Positions 23,274 through 34,949 of a stretch of DNA of 64,000 bases are shown here, in pieces (positions within the stretch are counted from its first letter, which is position 1; each line of letters begins with the position of its first letter). The translations under genes and the position numbers were made by a program. The notes beneath the pieces are model-generated. The model had not been told where the DNA came from, searched no databases, and saw nothing but the letters and a program-made list of their open reading frames with translations. Origin of the DNA: Anticarsia gemmatalis (Eukaryota; Arthropoda; Insecta; Lepidoptera; Erebidae); the NCBI RefSeq assembly GCF_050436995.1, contig NC_134775.1, positions 10,239,170 to 10,303,169 on the forward strand, in the 5' to 3' direction.

Positions 23274-23668
23274 TTATTTTGTATTTTTTAATGTTAATAT
23301 ACATATTTACATAAGTGTTTTTATTGTTTTTAAATATAACTGGAAAGAGGAAAATAGTCATAGGGCATAAATACAGAGTTTACTGACCATTATATACCAT
23401 TTAATACGACGATTACGATTTTTAGACGTTTTTGCCATACATTCGTTACACTGTGCGCCGGTGCGGTGTCGTTGGCCGCGGGCGAACAGCTGATAGCGAA
23501 TTTATACCTTGTTTTAATCCATTACTGTTTTTTGTGAAAAACAGCAATGGGTAAACGCATAAAAAATCGGGAAAATCAAGAAAAAACTGATGAAAATTTT
23601 CTACGCCATAAGCACCACAATTATGTCTAAAATCTTTTTTTTTATTTTCGGTTGACCGTCTGTTACAC

Positions 23669-26347
23669 TCATGGAAGTAATAATACTAACTGGAATGATA
23701 ACTAAGACCGAATTCGCGAGCCGAGCGAGACTCACTTTTAAGGCCCTTTGTCCCTTTCTAGAAGGTGACCATACTAAAGCGGAATCGTGGATAAACTTGA
23801 GACTACTAAATGTACACTCTGACAAAATGTTATCATTACCTTACAAACCATCGATCGTATTTACTTTTTGGATAACTTTTAAGATAGTATGGAATCTATA
23901 CAAGTGAAAATGATTAACAAAAAATGTATGTAATCATTTTATAATTATATTATATATATTATTATTAATAATTCAGTAGAAATTCGGTAGTATTTTCGAT
24001 AGTGTGTGTTCCACCGAATTTGGCCAGCTTAGAAGACAACTGTAGGGCCTTAAAAAAAGACCCGTGCATTGGGTGGTAAAAAAGTTCCAGTAGTAAATCC
24101 AAAATTAATGAAACTCATACAACTGTAAATATTGTTTTTATTTAAAAGAAAATTATACATTGCTAAACAACATGGCCCTATGTAATCTTTGTCGTATAAA
24201 TAAGTCAGTAGTATAAATAATATTTGTCATTTTTACTCATCACGCAGCCCAACCTGGTCATAATCATGTGCTTTATCTTTGCCACGTATCAACTGCTCCA
24301 CCCATCATAAAACTCAATACCTTTATTTATTATCTACCTGACCAATGAAATGAATGAAAAAAAAACTGAATCAAAAGATGTATGGGCATCCATGTAAACC
24401 TAGGATCACTTTTTACTGTATCTATTAAACAAAAGCAATTATTTAGTAAAGCTGTTTAATTCTTTGAAATAAGAACAAAATATGTATTATGTCCACAAAA
24501 ATCTTAAATAAGAGTGACACTACAATGCAAATCAAAGTTCTCTTAATTGCGAAAGAAATATTCCACAACCTGGATACGATTAAATATATTTTTGAACCAT
24601 ATTTATCACAAAATAATAGCGATTAATACAAAAAAAAAAAACTCCGAACTATTTATTGCAGTCAGATGTCAAATATGTCTGCCATTAGGGGCGGAGCTTA
24701 ATTTGCTTGATTTTTCTGTGTTGCTAGAAATAACAAAATCAATTTCCTTGCTGTTTAAAATTATTTGGGACAAACATTTTCAAGATACAAACTATCCTTA
24801 GTGTGAATCAAGTAATACATAAAACTACTTTTGATTGTTTTAATACCAAAATCCTGTTTAAAGAAACAACAATTAACTAATTGAAATTCAGTCATAATCT
24901 TAAAATTACGACCATAAATTACATACATTGTACAGTGGCAACTGTTAGAGAGGGACAAGCGCCCTTAAAAGTAAGTCTCACTCGAGACCGTTTTTTTGAA
25001 CAGTCATTAGAACAATCAAAAGTACAAGCTAGCTAGGTGCTTGTACCTAGCTAGCTTGTACTTTTGATTAGTAAAGCATGAATTTATTTGATGTATTGCT
25101 CTAAGTGATTCTTCCAGTTATTATTATTACTTCCATGGTTATGTATACTACCCGGTATATTTATACTATTGTACCTAATAAAACAATTAAATTTTTTTTA
25201 ACTCATAGGTAATTAATGAATATTATTCGTTTAAGAATTTAGTGTCATTTTAGCATCTAGTGTCATTTTACGACTATATACTAAGGCACTCAGAAAGTTT
25301 TACGAATAACTGTTTTTTTTTTGTATGGGACAGTGCCAGGTTATAATTTAATTTAAAAAATACAGCATTTACGAGTATTAATACATAAGTTCCAAAATAT
25401 TTTTTTTTATCTCAATTTTATTATTAGCAAAAATAAATTACCGTGCCTCCCTGAGAAATGAGACTGCCTTGAGAACATTTCTGGGCGATAAAATTTCACG
25501 ATTTCAAATGTGGCTCAAAACTATAAGAATCGTTTTACTGACTTCAAACTGAGTTTATAGATTAAGGATCTTTTAGGAAATGTGCGTAAACTAGTTTTTG
25601 GTAAATTAAGCGAAGTTTGCATACTTTAGCTACTAAAGAAAATATGGTCCTTTTTGCCGGCTATAGTGGAAAGAAACGTGTCAAGAGTAAAAATACAATT
25701 GACTAAATAGGCAAATTAGGAACTAGAAAATTTAAAATATAATGTTAATTTATTTAGGAAGCTTTTCTTGGGAATTTGCACGAGTAGCTTTGCATAAGAG
25801 GAATTTTTCGCGCTAGGTGTCGCGAAATCTGACTAATGCATGGAAGGAGCCTCGCGGAGAATTGGGATTTGTTTTAATACTCGTAACTAAGTTTGGTTCA
25901 GGCATATTTTGGCACGTTTATAAGCTCTAGGATAGTTGTTTGACTGAAATATAGTAATATACTGTTAGAGTTAGAGTTAGACTGTTTCAAAATTAGCCAA
26001 ATGACATGAACTTTAATCGCTAGTTTATTAACTATAAGGGTACTCACACACGGTATTACTCGATAGTATTACTCGAATTAAAGCAAAAATCAATGTGTGG
26101 ATCGCAAAACTCACAACTCGAAGGCTCGCATCGACTCGATGGAATTAAATAAAAGTAATTTCCTTCGTACTTACTCGAAGCGAGCCGTCGAGCTTGACTC
26201 AAGCATGTGTATATGGGCGCATTAGTGCTATCTGTCGGCAGTCATTGTGAACTAGTCATTTTTATTGATTTTATATTGGTATTCCAATTGACAATAGAAT
26301 AATAAATATCGTATGTAAAATACATAAAACTGATATGTAATTGTTAA
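23669..26347. other. AT-rich stretch without recognisable genes
   Basis: I see no gene here that I can support. Open frames are short and match nothing I recognise. The one clear structure is the hairpin at 25014-25069. The text around 26040-26220 is less AT-rich but shows no coding pattern. Confidence 0.5.
25014..25069. repeat. Perfect 25-bp-arm hairpin
   Basis: Arms 25014-25038 and 25045-25069 are exact reverse complements (centre GCTAGCTAGGT GCTTGT ACCTAGCTAGC). The 6-base loop is GCTTGT. It is not followed by a T run and has no neighbouring gene, so a terminator role is unlikely. Confidence 0.9.
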
Positions 26348-26596
26348 TCTATACTAATATTATAAAGCTGAAGAGTTTGTTTGTTTGTTTGAACGCGCTA
26401 ATCTCAGGAACTACTGATCCGATTTGAAAAAATATTTCAGTCTTAGATAGCCCATTTATCGAGGAAGGCTATAGGCTATATATCATCACGCTACGACCAT
26501 CAGGAGCAGAGTACCAGTAAAAAATGTTACAAAAACGGGGGAAATTTTGACCCATTCTCTCTTATGTGACGCAAGCGAAGTTGCGCGGTCAGCTAG
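26348..26596 (+). mobile_element. Helitron-like non-autonomous element
   Basis: Starts TCTATACTAATATTATAAAG and ends AAGTTGCGCGGTCAGCTAG before T, with the CGCAA...TTGCG hairpin. It is one of two same-direction copies only ~140 bp apart. Confidence 0.8.
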
Positions 26597-26737
26597 TTAT
26601 AAATATGAGAGTTAATTATCAAACTACGACAGTTAAAAGATATTGTATTGAATAATGTCATGTTTTGAAGATGCTTGATATTACATTGTTAATATGAAAT
26701 CAAAAGGCCTAATGTGCTCTGTAAATATCTATACTTA

Positions 26738-26987
26738 TCTATACTAATACAATAAAGCTGAAGAGTTTGCTTGTTTGTTTGTTTGTTTGAACGCGCTAAT
26801 CTCAGGAATTACGGGTCCGGTTTGAAAAAATATTTCACTGTTAGATAGTCCATTTATCGAGGAAGGCTATATAGGCTATATTTCATCACGCTACGACCAA
26901 TAGGAGCAGAGTACCAGTAAAAAATATTAGAAAAACGGGGAAAATTCTCTCTTATGTGACGCAAGCGAAGTTACGCGAGTAAGCTAG
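26738..26987 (+). mobile_element. Helitron-like non-autonomous element
   Basis: Second of two neighbouring copies. Starts TCTATACTAATACAATAAAG and ends TACGCGAGTAAGCTAG before T. The 3' hairpin has one changed base (TTACG), so it is more diverged than the copy at 26348. Confidence 0.75.
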
Positions 26988-27493
26988 TCTTTAATAATTA
27001 CAACTAGAATTATGATTAATTTATGTTGTATGTATCTATTCTAAATCAAATTGCTTAATACTTATAGTATTTAGCAATACTTCGTTTCCTTTATTCGCCG
27101 CCAGTGGCGCCATCTTGAACGGATGATGTAAGAATTAGGTTGGTTTTATATTGTTTGAATTAATGTTATTTGTATGATTTAAATAACTTTAAGCTATGAT
27201 AAATTCATAGAAAATTATAGTTGAGTATTAAGCTATCTATTTAGAATTATATAGCTGTTATTTAATTATTTGTTATATTAGGAGTTGTAGTTGGTTTTGG
27301 CGGTGGCGTCCATCGGTGGGAAGCGATATGTCGTTCACTTTCACCTAGACCCGCTACGAGAGAGCGTGCTGTCACGCTAAAGAAAGAGTAAAGTTATTAA
27401 AAGGAGTGGCCGTGAGTTTCTCGCTAGCTCTTCTCATAAGGCTCTACCCCTTTCTGAGCTAGTGGTAGATTCAGTAATTGTAACGACTATCTT

Positions 27494-30400
27494 ATGTGCG
27501 GCCCCGCTATTCCTGACTATGGTAGCGGTCATGGTAACGGCGGGGCAAGGGGTGCTAAGAATCCCCGGCAGCGATCAGGCTACCACAACCGACGACAACT
27601 GGCCCTGGCAACATATAACACGCGCACACTGCGGACCGACGAGAAGTTAGTCGAACTGGAGGAAGAATTGAGCAGGATACGATGGGACATTGTAGGGTTA
27701 TCTGAAGTCCGAAGTCAGGGGGAGGACTCAATAATCCTTAAGTCAGGTAACCTGCTCTATTTCCGGGAGGGCGACCAGCAGTCCCAGGGTGGTGTCGGGT
27801 TTATCATCCACAAGTCCCTCGTGAACAACGTGGTGAAGATCGAGAGTGTGTCGACAAGGGTGGCGTACCTGATACTCAGAATTACCAAAAGGTATTCGTT
27901 GAAGGTCATCCAGGTCTACGCCCCGACTTCGGCACATTCCGACGATGAGGTGGAGGCTATGTACGAGGATATATCCCGGGCTATACATAGCTCCCAGACC
28001 TACTTCACCGTTGTTATGGGAGACTTCAACGCGAAACTGGGCAAACGTTGCGGTAATGAGTTGAAAGTGGGGCAATTTGGGTATGGGCAACGAAACGCGC
28101 GGGGTCAACTGCTGGCCGACTTCATGGAGGGGGAAGGACTCTTTATGATGAACTCCTTCTTCAGGAAGCGGAATCACCGCAAGTGGACCTGGGTGGGTCC
28201 CGATGGTGCGACCAAAAATGAGATCGACTTCATCATGTCGACCAAACGGCGCATATTCAATGATGTCTCTGTGATCAATGCGGTGAAAACCGGGAGCGAT
28301 CACCGAATGGTAAGAGGCACATTGAATCTGAACATAGCGCTCGAACGGTCACGACTGATGAAGTCCACGCTCCGACCGGCATCTGCTCATATTCAAAACC
28401 CTGAGAGCTTTCAACTCGAACTACGTAACCGATTCGAGTGCCTAGGTGAGTGCGTAGATGTGGATGATTATAGCAACAGGCTCGTGGAAACTGTCCAGAT
28501 GACTGGGTCCAAGTTCTTTAAGACCCAGCATCCAAAAAGAACTAAAAAACGCTCAGACCCTACCCTACAGCTCATGGAAAAACGACGTAGGATGGTTCTG
28601 CAGTCCTCCGGTGACGTGACAGTCTGCCGGCGGCTCAATCGACGGATCTCAAAGTCCCTGAAACGCGATATACGCCAATTCAACACCAAATGTGTTGAAG
28701 AGGCTATTGAGCGGAACAGGGGCTCTAAGGTGTTTGCCAGGGATATGTCCATTGGGCAAAGCCGGCTGACCAAACTGAAGACCGAGGACGGCAGGAGCAT
28801 ATCTTCCGGAGCTGAGCTCATGGGTGAGATAGAGAAGTTCTACGGACAGTTATACATGTCCACACGATCACCTGTTTGCAGTTCGGCAACCGATCCAAGA
28901 GCCGCACTAACCCGACACTATACCGAAGATATCCCGGACATCGACCTGTGCGAGATTAGTATGGCTCTCAGACAGCTCAAGAACAACAAGGCTCCAGGTG
29001 ATGACGGAATAACAGCAGAGCTTCTAAAAGCGGGCGGACAGCCGATATTAGAAGCTCTCCGAAAACTGTTTAATTCCGTCATTCACGAGGGTACCGCGCT
29101 TAAGGCATGGCACAGGAGCGTGGTGGTGCTGTTCTTTAAAAAAGGCGATAAAGCTCTTTTGAAGAACTTTAGGCCCATCTCGCTCCTGAGTCACGTCTAC
29201 AAGCTGTTCTCGAGAGTTATTACGAATCGTCTCGCTAACAGGTTCGATGACTTCCAGCCTCACGAACAAGCCGGTTTCCGAAAAGGCTTTAGTACCATAG
29301 ACCACATACATACGCTGCGGCAGGTTATACAGAAGTCCGAGGAGTATAACCGGCCCCTATGTTTAGCGTTTGTGGACTATGAGAAAGCCTTCGATTCGAT
29401 CGAGACCTGGGCAGTGCTACAGTCTCTCCAGAGGTGCCAAATTGACTATCGGTACATCGAAGTGTTGAAGTGCTTATGCGAAAACGCCACCATGTCAGTC
29501 CGCCTTCAAGACCAGAACTCGAAACATATCCAGCTGCGGCGTGGCGTGAGACAGGGAGATGTAATATCTCCGAAACTGTTCACCGCTGCACTGGAAGACG
29601 TCTTCAAGCTTCTGGATTGGAGAAGACTCGGCATCAACGTCAATGGCGAGTATTTGACTCACCTTCGATTTGCCGACGATATCGTAGTCATGGCTGAGAC
29701 CATGGAAGACCTAGGCGCAATGCTCGATGACCTCAGTCTCTCTTCTCTTATCGTATGGTTAGTGGTCAACCTAGTGCCAAAGTTGCTCAAGCCGCCCGAA
29801 GGCTTTTGACGTGGCTTAACGACTGTTATCTTAGTAGACAACAACCGGGACCGACATTTTACGTGCCCTCCGAAGCACGGAGACGCCCAGTTCAAATACC
29901 ACTATGCGGTCACCCATCTATGGAATGACCGCGCCAACGGTTGCTTCACCCACTGATCGTTTATCGACCGGTGAGCGCAACTGGCTATGGGCGCCTCATG
30001 GCCACGGATGACCTCAGTAGCGTATCCCAACAAGTGGGTCTCAAAATGAACATGGACAAGACAAAAATCATGTCGAACCACCATGTCAGACCCACCCCTG
30101 TCAAGATCGGCGACGCTACACTCGAAGTTGTTGACGATTACGTCTACCTAGGACAAACTGTCCAGTTAGGTAGGTCCAACTTCGAGAAAGAGGTCACTCG
30201 TCGAATCCAACTCGGCTGGGCAGCGTTCGGGAGGCTCCGACACATCTTCTCGTCCGAATTACCGCAGTGTCTCAAGACGAAAGTCTTTGACCAGTGTGTG
30301 TTGCCAGTGATGACCTATGGCGCTGAAACGTGGTCGCTCACTATGGGCCTTATCAGAAGGCTCAAAGTCACCCAGAGGGCAATGGAGAGGGCTATGCTCG

Positions 30401-30717
30401 GAGTTTCCCTGCGAGATCGAATCAGAAATGAGGAGATCCGCAGGAGAACCAAAGTAACCGATATAGCCCTAAGAGTTGCGAACCTCAAGTGGCAGTGGGC
30501 AGGGCACATAGCTCGCAGAACCGACGGCCGTTGGGGCAGAAAGGTTCTGGAGTGGCGACCACGAACCGGGAAACGTAGTGTTGGCAGGCCCCCCACAAGA
30601 TGGACCGACGACCTGGTAAGGGTTGCCGGAGTCCGATGGATGAGGGCGGCCCAGGACCGGTCCTATTGGCGCTCGATGGGGGAGGCCTTTGTCCAGCAGT
30701 GGACGATTCCCGGCTGA
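27494..30717 (+). pseudogene. RTE endonuclease-reverse transcriptase, interrupted by a SINE
   Basis: Endonuclease blocks: LATYNTRTLR, LSEVRSQGED, VMGDFNAKLG, ATKNEIDFI, TGSDHRMVRG. RT blocks: FRPISLLSHVYKLFSRV, EQAGFRKGFSTIDHIH, LAFVDYEKAFDSIETW, RQGDVISPKLFTAAL and the catalytic FADD near residue 726. Reading resumes after the SINE at 30011 with DDLSSVSQQVGLKMNMDK and ends FVQQWTIPG. Without the SINE the frame is continuous. Length about 985 codons plus the insert, normal for RTE. Made for target-primed reverse transcription. Confidence 0.85.
29738..30006 (-). mobile_element. 5S-rRNA-derived SINE in the RTE ORF
   Basis: The minus strand carries a 5S-rRNA-like promoter region (GTGAAGCAACCGTTGGCGCG then GATGGGTGACCGC), then CTCCGTGCTTCGGAGGGCAC and GTCGGTCCCGGTTGTTGTC, and ends ACCATACGATAAGAGAAGAG. 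A 12-bp target duplication GATGACCTCAGT lies at 29726-29737 and 30007-30018. This is the SINE3-type design: polymerase III transcription from an internal 5S promoter, LINE-dependent mobility (family knowledge). Confidence 0.85.
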
Positions 30718-30792
30718 GATGATGATCTTATGTGTTAATATTTGACATAAATTAATAAATGACTTGATTTGGACTGAAGATATTTCATTCGT

Positions 30793-31109
30793 ATCACCAT
30801 GGAACCTACGGAATCTCCGACAGCAGCGGTAGGATCACAGCCCATAACACCTCCGAACTTCTGGATCGAACCACCTTCACTGTAGATCAAGTGACGGGTC
30901 TCTTGAAACTCCATGAAAAGTAATGCTGCGACGAGCGCCTTCGGAAACGCATTATCGTTAACGAGGATGATAAACCTAATGATATTAAGATTAAGAATAC
31001 ACGTGTTACGGTACCTTTGAAGGACCAAGACATATGCTTCCTTTGCCATAAACCGGGTCATTTGTCCCGGGACTGCAAGAATCGACTCCATTTTGCCATC
31101 ATCAATTAA
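30793..31109 (+). pseudogene. Retroelement gag-like zinc-knuckle remnant
   Basis: A fragment starts MEPTESPTAAVG and ITPPNFWIEPPSL, then breaks. Later it reads VTVPLKDQDICFLCHKPGHL then SRDCKN, a CCHC zinc knuckle (C-x2-C-x4-H-x4-C) at 31041-31082, ending in a stop. Such knuckles bind nucleic acid in retroelement Gag or LINE ORF1 proteins. Several stops and shifts lie between. No pol region follows. The rest up to 31416 shows nothing. Confidence 0.5.
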
Positions 31110-31840
31110 TAACACCTACAGCCCTTGTATTACTTTTAGTTACACAAATGCTATTGAATATGATTACTGTCATTGTAAGGCCCACTCTAAGAACAATTGT
31201 TACCTCGGTCAGAGTGAGGAGTGTGTAGTGTAGCCTCAAATAAAACTATCAACTATTCATCTAACAGCAATGTAACTCTAAATTGCAACAATTTACTAGG
31301 ATTGCTTTGAGCTTAAACATGTGGTAAGTGAGAATTATTATCACTTATTACCTAATTATTATAGTTAGGTTTAGTTTGATATCTTCAATAGTGTTACCAT
31401 AAGTACAGACAAAATATACAGGGTGTAACAGACGGTCTACCGAAAATTAAAAAAAATGATTCTAGACATGGCGTTGAAAATTTTCATCGCTTTTTTCTCG
31501 ATTTTTTATGCGTTTTTTTTTTTATTTTTCTGGTATTATTTCGTTAATACTACACAATGCAACATGAATATGGAAATTAAACCATCATATTACTGTTTTT
31601 CACAAAAAACAGCAACGGAATAAAACAACGTATAAATTCGCTATCAGCTGTTCGCGCGCGACCAACGCACGGGCGGCCGGTCGCGACGCCGCGACGGTCG
31701 ACGTCACGCCGCAAGTACTACGCGCGCTACACAGCCACGATTACGCACACAGCGTCGCACTCACTAGTGTGCATTGTAGTGGTGGCGGGCGTGGCGTAGG
31801 CACATTTTAGGTTTTGTCTTTCATTATTTATTAGGTTATA

Positions 31841-32164
31841 TATATTTTTTTTTTTTTAATAACCCATATCTGTCCCACTGCAGGGCAAGGGTCTCCTCCC
31901 AAACGAGGGGGAGGGGTTAGGCCTTGAGACCACCACGCTGGCCAAGTGCGGGTTGGGGACTTTGCATGCCCTCAATAAATGTATTAAACAAATTTTTAGG
32001 TATGCAAGGTTTCCTCACGATGTTTTCCTTCACCGTTGGAGCACGTGATAATTATTTCTAATACACACATAACTTCGAAAAGTCATTGGTGTGTTGCCTC
32101 GGATTCGAACCTGCGACCACTTGCGTGGGAGGTGCCAACTTAAACCACTCGGCTATCACTGCTC
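31841..32164 (-). mobile_element. tRNA-headed SINE in Rep-A copy B
   Basis: Reverse copy of the SINE at 555-867, with the tRNA-like head at the right (minus strand AGCAGTGATAGCCGAGTGG, B box GGTTCGAATCC). The 11-bp duplication ATTAGGTTATA lies at 31830-31840 and 32165-32175. Rep-A copy A has a single ATTAGGTTATA at 2352-2362: the empty site. Confidence 0.9.
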
Positions 32165-32480
32165 ATTAGGTTATACTTACATTTTAATTGATGCTATTCA
32201 AAACAAGGCAGTCTTTCAAATTGGCGTACTTCGGACTCAATGAAGTAAATACTTGACTTAATACTATGGCTATAATTCGCCAAATAAGTATTTACTCAAA
32301 ATAGTTAGGTACCTATTTACTTATTTTTTACTTAGTATTTGTTCTGTTAAAAATGAAAATGACATAATTATCCCGCTCTCCGATAAAAGGTACATTCATA
32401 AGTTTTAAAATGTGTGACATCTAATTATAACACGTACAAATACGTACAGAACGACAATAAATCCTATTAACATTCTTTAG

Positions 32481-33206
32481 TAACGTAATTTAGGAAGTAG
32501 ACATTCACTAAGGGAAAAATTCAAGGAAATAAATATAATGACAGTGGCAAGTAAGGCAATATATTTATGAAAATTATATTTACGTTCATAAAAATATCGC
32601 CCTTTTAAAAAAAGAGTGATATGCACAACATAAATACACGCAATAAAGACAAACTTGTTATCCCAGCCACTAGGCTCCAAAAAATAAATAAATCCTTCAG
32701 AGGCCAGTGTGTGCGATTTTACAATAAAATCCAGAGTGAAATTCAAAGTTTAAGTCTCAATAAATTTAAGTTCTTAGTTAAAAGTAGTTTATGTCATAAG
32801 GGATATTACACTATTAAAGATTATTTAGATGATAACAACAAAATAATGTATTACAAATTGATGAAATATGATTTACTGTGTCAACATATTAGTTTTCTTT
32901 AGATTTCTAATTAACTTTATTATTTGAATATTATTTATGTATTATATTTCTTTTTTTTTCAACACTGCACACAGTAAATCATTACAATGACATTGTTATT
33001 GATCATTATTGTGACATTGTTATTAATAATTATTATGACATTGTTATTAATTTGGAAATATTGACATTTAAAAAGAACAAGCCGTGAGTTTCTTGCCGTT
33101 TCTTCTCACGAACAACAGCTTTACCGAAACGGTGGTAGATAAAAAATATTTTTGACAATTTCAAATACTTGTTAAAGTTTATGAAATAAAGAATATTTGA
33201 CTTTGA
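32481..33206 (+). mobile_element. LINE 3' end fragment
   Basis: The plus frame reads MHNINTRNKDKLVIPATRLQ, then SLNKFKFLVKSSLCHKGYYT, then IKDYLDDNN: the C-terminal end of a LINE ORF2. The 3' UTR has GCCGTGAGTTTCTTGCCGT and an AAATAAAG-type tail. CTTTAG flanks both ends (32475-32480, 33207-33212). It is 5'-truncated and non-functional. A related tail lies at 46850-47335. Confidence 0.7.
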
Positions 33207-34469
33207 CTTTAGCGCAGTAAAAAATCTCAAATAAACAATTTAACATGTATGCGCGCATGTATGAAGTATTGAAATATCGCACAACACGGCCATACTGACG
33301 CCGAGCGGGCGCATACCTACAGCCTTGGCCAAAAGTATTAGGCACGCCCAATAAAGTTACTACACACCTGTGCTATTTGAACAATGAATAAATTAATAGT
33401 CTGTTGAAAAGTAATCCTGGAGTCTTAAATCACTATTCAAAACAATGAGCGGTACATTTTAGTGGCATACGTTACATCTGATGCAACAATATTAAAATAT
33501 TATAATTTCTTAAATCTTTGTTTTTAATGTTTTGTCATTCTGCATTTGGAAGTCTTACCGCAAAGCTAGAACATTTGTGGTTTTGTGATAACATCAAGAA
33601 TGGAATGCATTTGCATTCTCCAGAGTAATTTAAGAAACTTGTGGCCCAACAAAATATTGATGTTTTTATAGTATTCTAATGGAAATAAAGTTCTTTAATT
33701 TTCATTACATTACAATTAGTTTTAGGGTGAATTTCAACAAATGGGTGAATTTCCCAAATGACTTTTTTTTTTGTCTTTAGTGAAATTCGTATTTGAAAAA
33801 AGAAATATTGTTCTGGATTCTTTTTTTTTGTATTCAATAGGCAGTTATTGGGTTGTGGCAAAAATATAATTTACCTAGGACTATATATAAGGGTAGAAAA
33901 AAATACATAAACCTCAATTTTTCTCATATCGGTGGCTGTCCCTCTACTTTTTTTACTGACAAAAATGCTTATACACTTGTAAAAATAAGTAAGTTAAGTA
34001 TGTAACTAATTTTATTTAATAGACTATTAGTTTTATAATTAACATAGAGCATATTTTAATACATAACCGACGTTTATAATTACTGAGAGGCACAAACATA
34101 CTTGTCTCGAAAAATGCTCTCATATCGGTGGCCAAAAGTAATTTAAACCTAACTTTACATCGGCGGGTCCGACAGCGTCCCCACCCCAATATTATTTCCC
34201 TCGTTAGTGTGCGCTAGCGCGCAGTGAAGACGGACGTGTGTCAAGTCGCTGCATTTTCCCGCCAATAACGTAAGTATGCCATTTCAGTTACTCCCGGACA
34301 ATTATTTTATGTTATCGGTGGTTCCATTTTTTCAGTGTAATGAGTAGTTTTATTATTATTGTTTGGTTCTAACAGCATCAGCAAGTGAATTAACTTCATT
34401 GGCTGTTACTCAATTTATCCTAAATATAATACATTTTCTTTAATCTTCTAAAACGTGTGTTTTTTCTCA

Positions 34470-34712
34470 CGTCGGTGTTCTCATATCGGTGTAATCGGTG
34501 GCATTTTTTACCACCGATATGATAATTTACACCGAAATGATAAGAAAATTCAATCGGTGTCCTAGGTTATCATATCGGTGTTATGGACGTACAGTTTCTT
34601 TCACATCGGTGTATTGCTTTATCATATCGGTGGATTGTTTTATCATGTCGGTGGATTGCTTTATCATAACGGTGGATTGTTTTATCATCTCGGTGTCTTT
34701 TTATCATATCGG
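34470..34712. repeat. Subterminal motif array, left arm
   Basis: About a dozen copies of TATCATATCGGTGG-like motif or its complement in 245 bp, with variants such as ATCATGTCGGTGG and ACACCGAAATGATA. Isolated copies lie nearer the end at about 33922 and 34122. The mirrored array is at about 43170-43412. A similar cluster lies in the spacer at 38866-38960. Position near both ends of the unit suggests transposase binding sites (inference). Confidence 0.75.
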
Positions 34713-34949
34713 TAGATCCTGTATAATTTCGTGCGGTGCGGTCGCGGCGCCAGCGCCGGAGCGATGTTGATGTGGCTGCGGTTATTATAAAAACTTACTA
34801 TATAATACTAATAATGATTTATTAGTATTGGGTTATTGGTAAAACACTAACAACCTCTCAGGACTATATTAGTGACACCATAAACAATAACTATTATAGA
34901 TGTATGTAGTATATATATATATTATATACTACATACATCTATATATATA

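Larger units (their letters stand above)
20391..23455 (+). mobile_element. Transib element 2 (3.1 kb) with RSS-heptamer ends
   Basis: Both termini start CACAGTGTAACG, whose first seven bases equal the consensus heptamer of V(D)J recombination signals. CGCCG flanks both sides (20386-20390 and 23456-23460), giving the 5-bp target duplication. It encodes one transposase on the plus strand, opposite in direction to Transib 1. A 395-bp MITE-like insertion at 22114-22508 breaks the gene. Confidence 0.9.
14588..23668 (-). repeat. Interspersed repeat Rep-A, copy D (split by Transib insertions)
   Basis: Two halves of one reverse Rep-A copy: 14588-14783 and 23456-23668. The left half has the CGGAGAGCGGGATAATAACG and GCGTAGGTACTTGCGGCGTG stretches; the right half has GGTGCGGTGTCGTTGGCCGC and ends at GACCGTCTGTTACACT. 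In copy A the same parts are contiguous. The 8.7 kb between the halves is two Transib elements sharing a CGCCG target. Confidence 0.7.
27240..30775 (+). mobile_element. RTE-clade LINE 1
   Basis: A single-ORF RTE element: 5' region, endonuclease-RT protein (27494-30717), short 3' end. The 3' tail after the stop reads GATGATGATCTTATG. The 5' limit is approximate; no target duplication was found. A 5S-derived SINE interrupts it (29738-30006). It is a different subfamily from the RTE at 48463-51612, with clearly similar protein but different DNA. Confidence 0.8.

Noticed and set aside
29470..30084. Separate short genes around the RTE interruption
   Set aside because: Frames here are shadows of the RTE ORF or of the 5S-derived SINE.
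32477..32746. Minus-strand hydrophobic protein
   Set aside because: It overlaps the plus-strand LINE C-terminal fragment and shows no recognisable motif; possibly an inverted LINE piece, not supported enough.
34498..34770. Small Cys/Ile-rich protein
   Set aside because: Translation of the subterminal motif array; the mirrored frame in the right arm is the same artefact.
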